Below are positions 35,878 through 44,823 of a stretch of 64,000 nt of DNA, piece after piece. The translations under genes and the position numbers were made by a program. The first letter of the stretch is position 1. Each line of letters begins with the position of its first letter. The notes under the pieces are model-generated. The model searched no databases and was not told the DNA's origin. It was given only the letters and a program-made list of their open reading frames with translations. Origin of the DNA: Parabacteroides johnsonii DSM 18315 (GTDB lineage: Bacteria; Bacteroidota; Bacteroidia; Bacteroidales; Tannerellaceae); contig NZ_CP102285.1 of NCBI RefSeq assembly GCF_025151045.1, positions 3,224,001 to 3,288,000 of the forward strand. The letters run 5' to 3'.

Positions 35878-37383
35878 TTAAACGACCGGAATTTTCAGGA
35901 CCTGGCCCGGTCGGATATCGGCGCTTGTCAGCCCGTTAGCTCTCTGCAAGTCGTCTGTGGAGACTCCCGGATACTTCTTGGCAATGGAGTAAAGGGAATC
36001 ACCGGACTGTACTTTATAAGTCAAACTTTTACCTGAAGCGCGAACGGGAACAGTCCCAGTCTTTTCGGTCTTCTTTATCTTGGCGGAAGCGAATGCGACA
36101 CCTCCGTTATCGACATGCAGACGTAGGCGGCGGCCCTTGGCAACACGGTTAGAACCGAGCCCGTTCCATTTACGGATATCCTTCGGAGTAACGCCATAGC
36201 GATTCGCGATGGTATAGATATTTTCACCGGAAGCTACCACATGAGTTATTTTCTCAAGCGTGAGATTCTTCGATCCGTCGGCAGCATTGACCGGCACACA
36301 GCCCCCCAATAACTCCTCTATACGATGTGTATAGACCGAATCCTCCTTGTCGACAAACGCATACGTCTGCGATGCCGGAAGTTTCAATACGGAAGGTTCC
36401 GTATTCCCCGGTATAATATCGCGTTTATATTGCGGGTTGAGCGCACGAAGCTGCTCGATGTCGATCCCCAGCACATCGGAAACTTGTTGCAGGTGAAGCA
36501 TACTGTTCACCATAACTGTATCAGTCGCCAATGGAAGGCTGGTCTGCATCGGGCAGATATTATGATCGCAATAGTAATTCATGATATAATTGGCAGCGAT
36601 AAACAGCGGCACATACGAACGGGTTTCACGGGGCAGGTAGCGGAAGATCTCCCAGAAATCAGTCTTTCCTCCCGAACGGCGGATTGCCTTATTCACATTG
36701 CCCGGACCACAGTTATAGGAAGCCAGCACCAGGTTCCAGTCGCCATAAATGGCATACATATCTTCAAAATACTTACAAGCCGCTTCAGTCGCCTTTTCCG
36801 GATCACGCCGTTCGTCCAGCAAGCTGTTGATCTCCAAACCATATATCTTACCGGTCGGAAGCATGAATTGCCATAACCCGCAAGCTCCCACACGGGAAAG
36901 GGCAACCGGATTCAGAGCGCTTTCGACGACAGCCAAATACTTCAGCTCCAAAGGCAGGTTATGCTTGTCGAGCACCTGTTCGATAATGGGGAAATAGAAA
37001 TCCGCCATACCTAACATATAACGTACCAGATCACGTTTGCGTCCCGCATACAGGTCGATGCAATCCCTCACCACCTCGTTGTAAGGCAGACGGATCACAC
37101 TCGGCAGACGTTCCAAGCGTTCTTCGTAAACAGAATCGGGAAAATAAACATTCTCCGCATCATCGTGACAATACTCATCCACTTTCGAAAAGTATTGCAC
37201 ATGCCAGGAATGAAGCAAACTATCCACGTTTGCATCAAGGCTTTCAGGTATCAGGCCCACTACGTCAGACAGCGAGTCTGCCGATAATGTCGAATGCTGC
37301 GGTTCGCCGAATATAGGGTCTTGTGCACGGGAGACCTGCATCAGGCAGAACAGGCAGAATAGGATAAGTAGGTTTTTATTCAT
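35878..37383 (-). CDS. Membrane-bound lytic murein transglycosylase D-like, with LysM domains
   Basis: 501 residues with a signal peptide. A goose-lysozyme-type SLT domain (about 150-270: VVESALNPVALSRVGACGLWQFMLPTGKIYGL, with the catalytic Glu in VVESAL, and LASYNCGPGNVNKAIRRSGG) is followed by two LysM peptidoglycan-binding repeats (HVVASGENIYTIANRYGVTPKDIRKWN and YKVQSGDSLYSIAKKYPGVSTDDLQRAN). It cuts glycan strands in the cell wall. It lies 4 bp after the DUF5683 gene. Confidence 0.93.
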   Translation of the reverse strand: MNKNLLILFCLFCLMQVSRAQDPIFGEPQHSTLSADSLSDVVGLIPESLDANVDSLLHSWHVQYFSKVDEYCHDDAENVYFPDSVYEERLERLPSVIRLPYNEVVRDCIDLYAGRKRDLVRYMLGMADFYFPIIEQVLDKHNLPLELKYLAVVESALNPVALSRVGACGLWQFMLPTGKIYGLEINSLLDERRDPEKATEAACKYFEDMYAIYGDWNLVLASYNCGPGNVNKAIRRSGGKTDFWEIFRYLPRETRSYVPLFIAANYIMNYYCDHNICPMQTSLPLATDTVMVNSMLHLQQVSDVLGIDIEQLRALNPQYKRDIIPGNTEPSVLKLPASQTYAFVDKEDSVYTHRIEELLGGCVPVNAADGSKNLTLEKITHVVASGENIYTIANRYGVTPKDIRKWNGLGSNRVAKGRRLRLHVDNGGVAFASAKIKKTEKTGTVPVRASGKSLTYKVQSGDSLYSIAKKYPGVSTDDLQRANGLTSADIRPGQVLKIPVV

Positions 37384-37387
37384 GATG

Positions 37388-38146
37388 TTAGAACTTAAAA
37401 CTGCAATTCAATCCATACGAGCCCGGCGTATAGCGGGTCTTCGGAGTTACCTCCGGCGACCAGTGCATACTCAGGTCCGGAGAAATGTCAAAGTCGAACA
37501 GTTGGGCATCCACATACGCATCGATAATACTGATCGCATACACCCCGACTGTAATGATAATACTCAAATCCCTGTAACGGCGGAAGTAATCTTTCCGACG
37601 CTTCAGGTTGTCCTGGAACTGGGTGTTCGAGACATATGAACTCTCTTCCCCATTCCTGACAAAGATCGTCCAGCTATCCTGCCAGGGGCCATTATATTCT
37701 TTTCCCTCCTTCTCTGCCGCCAATACCTTTTGGTAATCCGCCATGATATCGAAATAGGCAGTCGAATAGTCCTTATAATTCTTATTGTTCCAGGTGATGG
37801 CATACATACAACCCATAAAGGCTCCATATACCAACGGAAGCTTCCAATACTTCCTGTTATATATCTGTCCCAGACCCGGCACCAAGGCATAAAGCAGCGC
37901 TTTGTTCGGATCAGGTTTGAATTCCTTCAACTTCACCTTCGGCTGGGGAAGCGAGTCGGCTGCCGAAAGCACAGCCTTCACCGTCGAATCGGCCTTAGCT
38001 GTTTCTCCGGGAACCACAGCCGTAACGGTCGAATCGGAAGATATCACCGTATCCTGCTTGGCCACTATCGTCCCTTGCGCGTGGCCGGACCATACCGAAC
38101 AGCACAGCAGGACTATTATCCATAAAATCGCTTTCCCGTTTCTCAT
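37388..38146 (-). CDS. DUF5683 membrane-associated protein
   Basis: 252 residues: a signal peptide (ending SGHAQ), a spacer with many Lys/Val/Ala, then the DUF5683 pattern (PNKALLYALVPGLGQIYNRKYWKLPLVYGAFMGCMYAITWNNKNY) with two or three hydrophobic segments. The function is unknown. The position between parB and a murein transglycosylase is the one I recall in other Bacteroidetes. It overlaps parB by 4 bp. Confidence 0.85.
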   Translation of the reverse strand: MRNGKAILWIIVLLCCSVWSGHAQGTIVAKQDTVISSDSTVTAVVPGETAKADSTVKAVLSAADSLPQPKVKLKEFKPDPNKALLYALVPGLGQIYNRKYWKLPLVYGAFMGCMYAITWNNKNYKDYSTAYFDIMADYQKVLAAEKEGKEYNGPWQDSWTIFVRNGEESSYVSNTQFQDNLKRRKDYFRRYRDLSIIITVGVYAISIIDAYVDAQLFDFDISPDLSMHWSPEVTPKTRYTPGSYGLNCSFKF

Positions 38147-39030
38147 TTCAACTTATCCAACAAGCCGATCAGTCTTTCCAATTCATCCTCAGATGCAAAG
38201 GGGATCGTTATTTTACCTTTTCCTTTTTCGTTGCATACCAGTTGGATCTTCGTATTAAAGAAACTGGACAGATGATCCTTCAGTAAGTTGAATTCCTCAG
38301 GAAGTTTCGGTTTCCTCTGGGCAGGCTTTTCCTTCTTAGCCTGTTCGAGAGCTGCCGCATCCACTCCACCACGTACTATTTCTTCGACATTACGGACAGA
38401 CAGTCCATCCACCAATATCTGCTCGTAAAGAGCCAACTGCACTTCCGGGTCCTCGACAGGAAGCAGTGCACGTGCATGCCCCATGTCGATCTTCTTGTCT
38501 TTCAGCCCTACCTGTATCTCGGCAGGGAGCTTCAAGAGGCGGAGATAATTGGCAATCGTCGCCCGCTTCTTGCCGACGCGTTCGCTCAGCTTTTCCTGCG
38601 TCAGGCCGTAACTGTCGATCAGCTTCTGATAAGCCAAAGCAATTTCTATCGAGTTCAGGTCTTCACGCTGGATATTCTCGATCAGAGCCATTTCGACGAC
38701 ATTCTCGTCTGCTGCGGTTTTGATATAGGCGGGAATCCGTTCCAAGCCTGCCATCAAGGAGGCACGATACCGGCGTTCACCGGAGATAATCATATATTTG
38801 TCCGTTCCCGTCTCTTTCAGCGTAATCGGCTGAATGACACCCAATGAACGGATGGAAGTTGCCAGTTCCTCAAGCGTCTCTTCCTCAAAAACAGAACGGG
38901 GTTGATCCGGATTGGGCTGGATCTTACTCAGCTCTATTTCACTAATAGACGACGAACCGCCCGTTTTCAGGTCGTCCATCGTTATCAAAGCATCCAATCC
39001 ACGGCCAAGAGCCGATCTTTTCATTACCAT
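38143..39030 (-). CDS. parB: Chromosome partition protein ParB
   Basis: 295 residues. It starts with the ParB signature (MKRSALGRGLDALI) and has the CTP-binding N-domain (IQPNPDQPRSVFEEETLEELATSIRSLGVIQPI, GERRYRASLMAGL) and a helix-turn-helix (GLTQEKLSERVGKKRATIANYLRLLKLP). It loads on parS sites and guides chromosome segregation. ATG 39030 and ATG 39024 are both possible starts. No perfect parS was found in this window. Confidence 0.95.
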   Translation of the reverse strand: MVMKRSALGRGLDALITMDDLKTGGSSSISEIELSKIQPNPDQPRSVFEEETLEELATSIRSLGVIQPITLKETGTDKYMIISGERRYRASLMAGLERIPAYIKTAADENVVEMALIENIQREDLNSIEIALAYQKLIDSYGLTQEKLSERVGKKRATIANYLRLLKLPAEIQVGLKDKKIDMGHARALLPVEDPEVQLALYEQILVDGLSVRNVEEIVRGGVDAAALEQAKKEKPAQRKPKLPEEFNLLKDHLSSFFNTKIQLVCNEKGKGKITIPFASEDELERLIGLLDKLK

Positions 39031-39040
39031 AAACTTTCGA

Positions 39041-39109
39041 ATTTATGATTTATGATTTATGATTTATGATTTGAAAAGACAAACAAATCATAAATCATAA
39101 ATCATAAAT
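39041..39109. repeat. Heptamer-built inverted repeat (ATTTATG family) between parA and parB
   Basis: The left arm (39041-39072) is a run of ATTTATG units and the right arm (39085-39109) its complement. It lies inside the operon, beginning directly after the parA stop and ending 11 bp before parB. It is not an ordinary terminator and could tune the ParA:ParB ratio. Confidence 0.85.
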
Positions 39110-39874
39110 CTATTTGTTTTTATCTATCAGCTCCTGTGCAAGCTGCATGTGATTCAAAGCTCCCTTCGATTCGGCATCGTAAAGCAGTACGGGTTTGCCG
39201 TAGCTGGAAGCCTCGCTTAATTTGACATTACGCTGAATAACGGTCGTGAAAACCAAGTCCCGGAACGGACGTTTCACTTCTTCGTATATCTGGTTGGCCA
39301 GACGAAGACGCGAATCGTACATGGTCAGCAGAAAGCCTTCGATTTCCAAAGCAGGATTCAGCTTCGACTTGATAATCTTTATCGTATTCAACAGTTTACT
39401 AATACCTTCCAACGCAAAATACTCACATTGCACGGGTATCATCACCGAATCGGCTGCTGTCAAGGCATTGACCGTGATCAGCCCCAAAGAGGGAGAACAG
39501 TCGATCAGGATATAATCGTACCGATCTTTCAGCGGAACCAGCACTTGTTTCAATATCTGCTCCCGGTTCTCCATGTTCAGCATTTCAATCTCCGCACCTA
39601 CCAGGTCGATATGCGAGGGGATAATATCCAGCCCTTCCACTTCCGTATTGGTAATAGCCCCTTTCGGATCGTCGCCATTCACCACACATTCGTAGATCGA
39701 CTGCTCCACACTGCGGATATCCACACCCAATCCCGACGAAGCATTTGCCTGCGGATCCGCATCGACCACCAGCACCTTTTTCTCAAGTGCAGCCAGCGAT
39801 GCAGCCAGATTTATCGTAGTGGTAGTCTTACCTACCCCACCTTTCTGATTTGCTAAAGCGATAATCTTTCCCAT
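39110..39874 (-). CDS. parA: Chromosome partition ATPase ParA/Soj
   Basis: 254 residues. The deviant Walker A motif KGGVGKTTTTINL starts at about residue 10, and the other blocks (VLVVDADPQANASSGLG, YDYILIDCSPSLGLITVNAL) are those of ParA. It forms ATP-dependent gradients for segregation together with ParB. First gene of a five-gene minus-strand run. Confidence 0.96.
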   Translation of the reverse strand: MGKIIALANQKGGVGKTTTTINLAASLAALEKKVLVVDADPQANASSGLGVDIRSVEQSIYECVVNGDDPKGAITNTEVEGLDIIPSHIDLVGAEIEMLNMENREQILKQVLVPLKDRYDYILIDCSPSLGLITVNALTAADSVMIPVQCEYFALEGISKLLNTIKIIKSKLNPALEIEGFLLTMYDSRLRLANQIYEEVKRPFRDLVFTTVIQRNVKLSEASSYGKPVLLYDAESKGALNHMQLAQELIDKNK

Positions 39875-40375
39875 ACTTTGTCTATTTATTCGGGAGCAAA
39901 ACTAAACATTAAAAACCTAACACAAACCAGTTCAAACAAAACAATGTCCGTTTTGTTGAAAAGTCACCTTATCTGTTGATAACTTGCAAATATAAACAGA
40001 ATATTTAATAACTTGTTTCAAATGAGCGAGATGGAGGGTATTTTTTAGATATCCGAATATTCATGTCTACAACTATTTTCATTTACTATATCTTACGGCA
40101 TTCAACTCCGATAAAATATCATCGTCAGACAGTTCAACATCTTTAGGACGAGACTTGACATACCGGTCCAACATACTTTCTTTAGTAGACGCAGACCATC
40201 CCATTTTTTTGCCAATTGCCGGAAAAACTTAACATCAGCTTTAGGAATGTTCAAATAAAAAACCTTGTATTGTCGTATCCATAATAAAATTCCATTTTTA
40301 CAAAGAGACAGGCTCTCAAACAGATAACCTATAGTTCAAAGTTGAAAATACAAACGTACACTCAAAGCTCTACCA
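39875..40375. other. Intergenic region with a dead antitoxin gene
   Basis: Between parA and HigBA. About 200 bp (40079-40282) is a frame-broken antitoxin-like gene; the rest is AT-rich with no other gene. Confidence 0.75.
40079..40282 (-). pseudogene. Frame-broken small antitoxin-like gene
   Basis: Three frame segments join into one 67-residue protein if two homopolymers are corrected: removing one T from the T6 run near 40260 and adding one A to the A7 run at 40204-40210. The pieces read MDTTIQG, then FYLNIPKADVKFFRQLAKK, then MGWSASTKESMLDRYVKSRP...LSELNAVRYSK. The pattern resembles small type II antitoxins of Bacteroidetes. The two shifts cancel in length (204 bp), so the gene was intact recently or the assembly has homopolymer errors. 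No toxin partner follows. Confidence 0.6.
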
Positions 40376-40696
40376 TCAGAATACAGCAGCTATCTTTTTT
40401 ATATCGTTCAACTTTTCAAGCAAGGAACTATTCTTACGAGCCATTTGTATATCATAATCCGTCTGCATTCTTACAAGCAGATCGGCATTGATACCTAATG
40501 CAGCCTCCAACAGCAGCGCAAACTCTGTTGTTATAGGACGTTTTGCATTTAAAATCTCGTTAAAAGCAGAATAAGACAACTCGAATTTTTTTGCAAAAGC
40601 CTTTTGCCTGATACCTCTGCATTCCAACTCTTCCTTTACCAATTCTCCTGGATGATAAGGGCGGAAGGAGTGTAAGCTATTATCAGTCAGTTCCAT
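40376..40696 (-). CDS. higA: HigA-type antitoxin
   Basis: 106 residues with a helix-turn-helix of the HigA group (YHPGELVKEELECRGIRQKAFAKKFELSYSAFNEILNAKRPITTEFALLLEAALGI). It neutralises the HigB toxin and represses its own operon. The toxin gene comes first, 8 bp upstream, the inverted order typical of higBA. Confidence 0.9.
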   Translation of the reverse strand: MELTDNSLHSFRPYHPGELVKEELECRGIRQKAFAKKFELSYSAFNEILNAKRPITTEFALLLEAALGINADLLVRMQTDYDIQMARKNSSLLEKLNDIKKIAAVF

Positions 40697-40704
40697 ATGA
40701 CATA

Positions 40705-41025
40705 TTATTTATAATGGTTTGTAATATCAACTAAAGAACATATTTCCACGGTTGTTTGATTATTGGCATTTGTTATTTCCCGAAATTCAAGCTTGTATTG
40801 GTCATTGATTCGAAGAGAGGAAAGTTCCTTCTTACCACCGATCAATTTCTCGTAGTTCAAAGATCTGTATTGATACAATTCTTCCATCTTAGAGGCATTC
40901 AACAAAGCTTTGACACATTTGAGATAACCGTTAATTATTTGCGGTTGAAAGCGATGTTTTTTATCATCAGTTTTCCTTTTTGCATAAAGTTCGGCCAAAT
41001 ACTTTCTTTCAAATTCTACATTCAT
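40705..41025 (-). CDS. higB: HigB-type toxin
   Basis: 106 residues from ATG 41025 (MNVEFERKYLAELYAKRKTD). An upstream in-frame codon at 41109 would add a hydrophobic stretch that does not belong to the family. The RelE/HigB fold shows FQPQIINGYLKCVKALLNASK, LKFL-like LEKLIGGKKELSSLRINDQYKLEFRE and a C-terminal DITNHYK with the catalytic His/Tyr region. It would cleave mRNA on ribosomes. Confidence 0.88.
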   Translation of the reverse strand: MNVEFERKYLAELYAKRKTDDKKHRFQPQIINGYLKCVKALLNASKMEELYQYRSLNYEKLIGGKKELSSLRINDQYKLEFREITNANNQTTVEICSLVDITNHYK

Positions 41026-41394
41026 GTATATGTTCTTAATTAGCACAAAGATAAGAATACATAAGACAATTCGCAAAAATAGGGAATTATTTTTATGCCA
41101 AACAACCATCGGGGCAATAGGGGAGAAAGAAACTTCCGCCTTGTTGGCATTTAGATTTTGTTAACAACAGTGGAACGATACGAAGTGGCTTTTTCCAGAA
41201 AACGGCAGATTCAGGCTATTATAGCAATAGAGGCCGGCAGATTGAAGATATCATGTATATTATTGACAAACTTGGACTTACACAACTATATAAGGTACAT
41301 ATATACATTATATAAAAAAACGGATTTCAACCTTGTTTTAGAGCGTTTTTATATTTATAAGTAGTTGGATATAAAAAAGATAGAGGTGATTTTC

Positions 41395-41434
41395 AAAATG
41401 ACTAATGAAAACGTACGTTTAGATTCGTCATTTT
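41395..41434. repeat. Palindrome, left site of putative invertible promoter 2
   Basis: AAAATGAC at the left end mirrors GTCATTTT at the right end around the core AAACGTACGTTT; the centre is between 41414 and 41415. It is imperfect, unlike the perfect 40-bp copy at 7045. Confidence 0.88.
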
Positions 41435-41441
41435 TCAGCTA

Positions 41442-41472
41442 CAAAAATACAACTACTTTTTAAACCTGCAAT
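41442..41472 (-). promoter_or_regulatory. Bacteroidetes promoter pointing away from secreted protein 2
   Basis: On the minus strand ATTG (41472-41469), 19 bp, TATTTTTG (41449-41442). Same elements, spacing and orientation as in copy 1. Confidence 0.75.
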
Positions 41473-41580
41473 CCTTTCTCCCAATAAATTTTCCTTTTCT
41501 ATATTCTTTCTTATCAATTAGATAGCCTAACCTGTACGAAAAACCTTCTTTCTGATACGAACCCTCCCGAAAGTCCCGAA

Positions 41581-41616
41581 AAAATGACTAAAAAAAACGT
41601 ACGTTTTCTCTCGTCA
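41581..41616. repeat. Imperfect palindrome, right site of putative invertible promoter 2
   Basis: The core AAAACGTACGTTTT is centred between 41600 and 41601, exactly 186 bp from the centre of the left site, with TGAC and GTCA at symmetric outer positions. Confidence 0.85.
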
Positions 41617-41712
41617 TTATACAGGAATTTGGTTAACTCTTGTAAAACAAGAGGTTTGAGAAAAGAAAGAAATATACAGATATACTATTTATTAATTAAA
41701 CATTTTAGAATT

Positions 41713-44550
41713 ATGAACAAAAAGTTTTCTACTCTTTTGGCCGGTGTCCTACTGGTCGGTAGTGTCGGGGCGTTCGCACAAACTGCACCTGATGAATTAA
41801 AGACTGGTGATGTTGTTCTTGTAAAGAATAGTATTACCCAAGGGCCACAAGGGGATCATCCTTGGCCTACTTATCTAAAAGCGAAAGGTGAAAAAGGAAT
41901 TGTCCCGGTTGAACAAAGTAGTTTTAAACCTGCAACCGCAGCTGATATAGATTCAATCAGTTGGAAAGTGACAGTTCGTGAAAATGCAGGTGGCCTGAAA
42001 GATTATGCTTTTGAAAACGTTGCAACCGGTGTTAAGTTGGCTTATGATGCTCCGGCCAAGACTGTTGATTATGCAGGATATACTGAGATCAAGGCTTCTA
42101 CCGATTCTGCAAAAGTAGTAACAGCGACTGACGCTAATGCTTGGTGGTCTTTAGATGCATATAGTGATGGCAACACAGAAAAAATGTACACGCTTGCTTA
42201 TCGTTATACAACAGAAGCAGGTGATTCAATCGTTGCTTTGGGATCTTATCGTTGGTTCGCTAATGGAGAAGATTACATGGTTCGTTCAGCTCGTTTGGCA
42301 AAAGCGAAAGATCAGAGTATGAGAGACGCTTTGGCCGGTCTTGTTGGAGCGACTGCTACTATTCAGATTGCTTCTTTTGCGCATTGGCAGTTGGATAAAG
42401 ATGGTGTTGAGACTTTAAAGAACACTTTGATCAACATGACTTATGCCGATCTTAAATTGCCGGTTATCCAGTCTACAAATATTCCGGGATTGGCTAACTT
42501 TCAGGTAGTTCCTGTTAAGAGTTATGCAAGTGGCGACATCACTTTCTATGGAGCAGCAGAAGATGCAGACGCTGCTACTCAGTTTGCATTCTTGCCGGCT
42601 TCACAGATCGGTGTTGAGAATCCAGAATACTTCACAATCGACACAACTCGTTACAGACTGGAAAGTGTACATCAAGACAATGTATTTGGTTACGGTTTGG
42701 GCACTGATACGATCATTACGAAAGCAGCAACAAAAGAAAGAAATGGCTTGAAGGTGTTCTCTATGTCTTACTTGGTAGGATATCCTGACAGTGTGACATT
42801 TACTCCGGCCGCTGCTGTTGAATATGTGCCTGCCACAGCTGCCGCTGCTGCGACTTTTAAAATCGTTGACAACGCATCAGGTGCTACTGTTTTAGGTGCA
42901 GCCGTATTGGATGACAAAGAGTTGGTTTCTACGGTTGTAAAAGATAACAATGCAAGAAAAGAAGGTACTTTGATGCCTTACGCATTCGAAGCTCCTGTTT
43001 ATCCGGAAATCGCTGAAGGTTACTACTTCTTCCAGTCTACCAACAAGGCTACAGCTGACAAGTATATCGTAAACAGCTTGTGCGGTACAGCAGTTAACAG
43101 CTACAGAGAATTTGTAGACGAAGTATCGGCTGACAACTCTTACAATGTATGGGTAGTAGAAGGCGAAGGCAAGGACATGACGATCAAGAACCGCTACACA
43201 GGCGAAGACTTCTCTTTGATCCTGTTCGAAGCCGGCGAAGGTCTGTACACAACAGGCAAGTTGGATACATTCAAGATCGAAGCTATCGAAGACATCAAGA
43301 AAGGTGGCGTAGACTATTATCAGATCGAAACTCCTGAATACAAGAAGTTCGCTTTGAGCTTGGTGAACGGTATCGGCGAAAACATCTATGTGACAACTGT
43401 GGCTGACTCTGTATTAGGCGTTAAGGTTGACGATGCTTCCCTGTTGCTTTATCCGACAGTTAAGGAAACAAAGAAATACGGTGTAAACGATGAATTGGTT
43501 GCTGAAACTTATACATTCAAGACAAAAGATGGTAAAGTTTTAACCAGAAATGCAAAAGGCCAATTGATCATTGATGAAGAAGAAGGAGCATATCCTGTGA
43601 TCTTTGCATTCAAGAATGCAGGTAACGGTGAATACTTTGCAGTATACAATGTTTTGACAGGTACAATGGCTTCTCAAACTACACAAACAGTTTGGTATCT
43701 GAATGCTCAAGCTACAGACAACTATATGCAGTATGTTTCAGGTGTAGGCTGTCCGGAAGGCCAGGATCGTTTCACTTTGGAAGCTCCTGCCGCTCCGAAA
43801 TACCTGACAGTTGCTCCGGGCCACTATACGATCAAGACAGACGGACGCGAAGATATGTTGACAATGGGTGCTGACAGCGCTGCCATCTTCCGTCGTATCA
43901 CTTCTGACTTGAAATCTGATTACAACAAAGAATCATTTGCATTGTGGATTGATACAGCCAAGTTTGACGCTGGCGAAACTCCGCTGAACGTACCGACTTA
44001 CTTCATCATGAAGGGCGCAGCCTACGAAGAAGACACATTGGCCGGTAATTTCTTGGGTGCATATCGTACAGACTCTGTCATGTTTGTTGAAGCTAAACGT
44101 GTTGCAACAAAAGATACTTTGGTTATCGCTTCTACGGAAAAGGCATTAAAGAACGATGCTGTTAAACCGTACCAGTTCAAGTTCCCGTTCGTCGACGGTG
44201 AAGAGGGCGCTGTTTACGTTCAGAACGAAAACAACCAATACCTGCGTATCATCAACGAATATGTGACTTTGACTTCTAAAGAAGAAGAAGCTATCGCAGT
44301 AAATGTAGTAACAACAGAAGCTCCTACGGCCAACGAAGGCGTAGAAGTATCTGAAGTAAAGGTGATCGCTGGCGAAGGTCAAGTAACAATCGCAAGTGCT
44401 GCCGGCAAGAAGGTTGTTATCTCTAACATCCTCGGTCAGGTGGTTGCTAACACAGTTCTGACTTCTGACAACGCTGCCATCGCAGCTCCTCAGGGTGTAG
44501 TCGTAGTAGCTGTTGAAGGTGAAGAAGCTGTTAAAGCTATCGTAAAATAA
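41713..44550 (+). CDS. Large secreted protein 2 with DUF6383/Por-tail-like C-terminus
   Basis: 945 residues from ATG 41713, chosen because it opens a signal peptide (MNKKFSTLLAGVLLVGSVGAFAQ); an in-frame ATG at 41584 lies inside the right palindrome and would add 43 residues with no counterpart in copy 1. The body is rich in Ala, Thr, Lys and Asp and shows no enzyme motif. The C-terminal ~74 residues (TANEGVEVSEVKVIAGEG...VKAIVK) nearly match those of the protein at 7364. With the conserved flanks this makes the two genes members of one cassette family with divergent cores. Probably surface-exposed and phase-variable. Confidence 0.85.
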   Translation: MNKKFSTLLAGVLLVGSVGAFAQTAPDELKTGDVVLVKNSITQGPQGDHPWPTYLKAKGEKGIVPVEQSSFKPATAADIDSISWKVTVRENAGGLKDYAFENVATGVKLAYDAPAKTVDYAGYTEIKASTDSAKVVTATDANAWWSLDAYSDGNTEKMYTLAYRYTTEAGDSIVALGSYRWFANGEDYMVRSARLAKAKDQSMRDALAGLVGATATIQIASFAHWQLDKDGVETLKNTLINMTYADLKLPVIQSTNIPGLANFQVVPVKSYASGDITFYGAAEDADAATQFAFLPASQIGVENPEYFTIDTTRYRLESVHQDNVFGYGLGTDTIITKAATKERNGLKVFSMSYLVGYPDSVTFTPAAAVEYVPATAAAAATFKIVDNASGATVLGAAVLDDKELVSTVVKDNNARKEGTLMPYAFEAPVYPEIAEGYYFFQSTNKATADKYIVNSLCGTAVNSYREFVDEVSADNSYNVWVVEGEGKDMTIKNRYTGEDFSLILFEAGEGLYTTGKLDTFKIEAIEDIKKGGVDYYQIETPEYKKFALSLVNGIGENIYVTTVADSVLGVKVDDASLLLYPTVKETKKYGVNDELVAETYTFKTKDGKVLTRNAKGQLIIDEEEGAYPVIFAFKNAGNGEYFAVYNVLTGTMASQTTQTVWYLNAQATDNYMQYVSGVGCPEGQDRFTLEAPAAPKYLTVAPGHYTIKTDGREDMLTMGADSAAIFRRITSDLKSDYNKESFALWIDTAKFDAGETPLNVPTYFIMKGAAYEEDTLAGNFLGAYRTDSVMFVEAKRVATKDTLVIASTEKALKNDAVKPYQFKFPFVDGEEGAVYVQNENNQYLRIINEYVTLTSKEEEAIAVNVVTTEAPTANEGVEVSEVKVIAGEGQVTIASAAGKKVVISNILGQVVANTVLTSDNAAIAAPQGVVVVAVEGEEAVKAIVK

Positions 44551-44556
44551 GAACAC

Positions 44557-44602
44557 TGTCCATTCTGTAAGGGCGGAGTAGAACCCCGCCCCTACGGACA
44601 GA
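44557..44602. repeat. GC-rich hairpin, GGGCGGAGTAGAA family
   Basis: CTGTCC.. and GTAAGGGCGG pair with CCGCCCCTAC and GGACAG around AGTAGAACC. Related copies at 10714-10739 and 53313-53357. Confidence 0.75.
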
Positions 44603-44823
44603 CAAAATTTTATAATCAAATAATTCTTCGGCTGCGTGCCCGTAAAACGGCAATTACCCTGCGAGAGGCGAATAAGTGGCCGGATTTAATATTAATAATA
44701 CTAAAGTATATTGAATTTAAAAGTTCAAGTTGTCTTCCCCCTGCGAAGGACGAAGGCATACAAAAAAACAAGCCTCGGTAGTGTACGAAAACTGTCGGGG
44801 CTTCGTTGTTTATCATAATCACT

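Larger units (their letters stand above)
41026..41712. other. Intergenic region upstream of secreted protein 2
   Basis: About 370 bp of AT-rich DNA without a credible gene precedes the second invertible-promoter-like segment. From 41396 to the ATG at 41713 it is nearly the same as 7046-7363 (with small indels near the right end). Confidence 0.8.

Noticed and set aside
41158-41364. 68-codon frame with TTG start before the second switch
   Set aside because: No family features, no start context, AT-rich; probably chance.
41584-41712. Upstream in-frame ATG that would extend secreted protein 2 by 43 residues
   Set aside because: It lies inside the right palindrome. Copy 1 has no equivalent, and the signal peptide begins at 41713.
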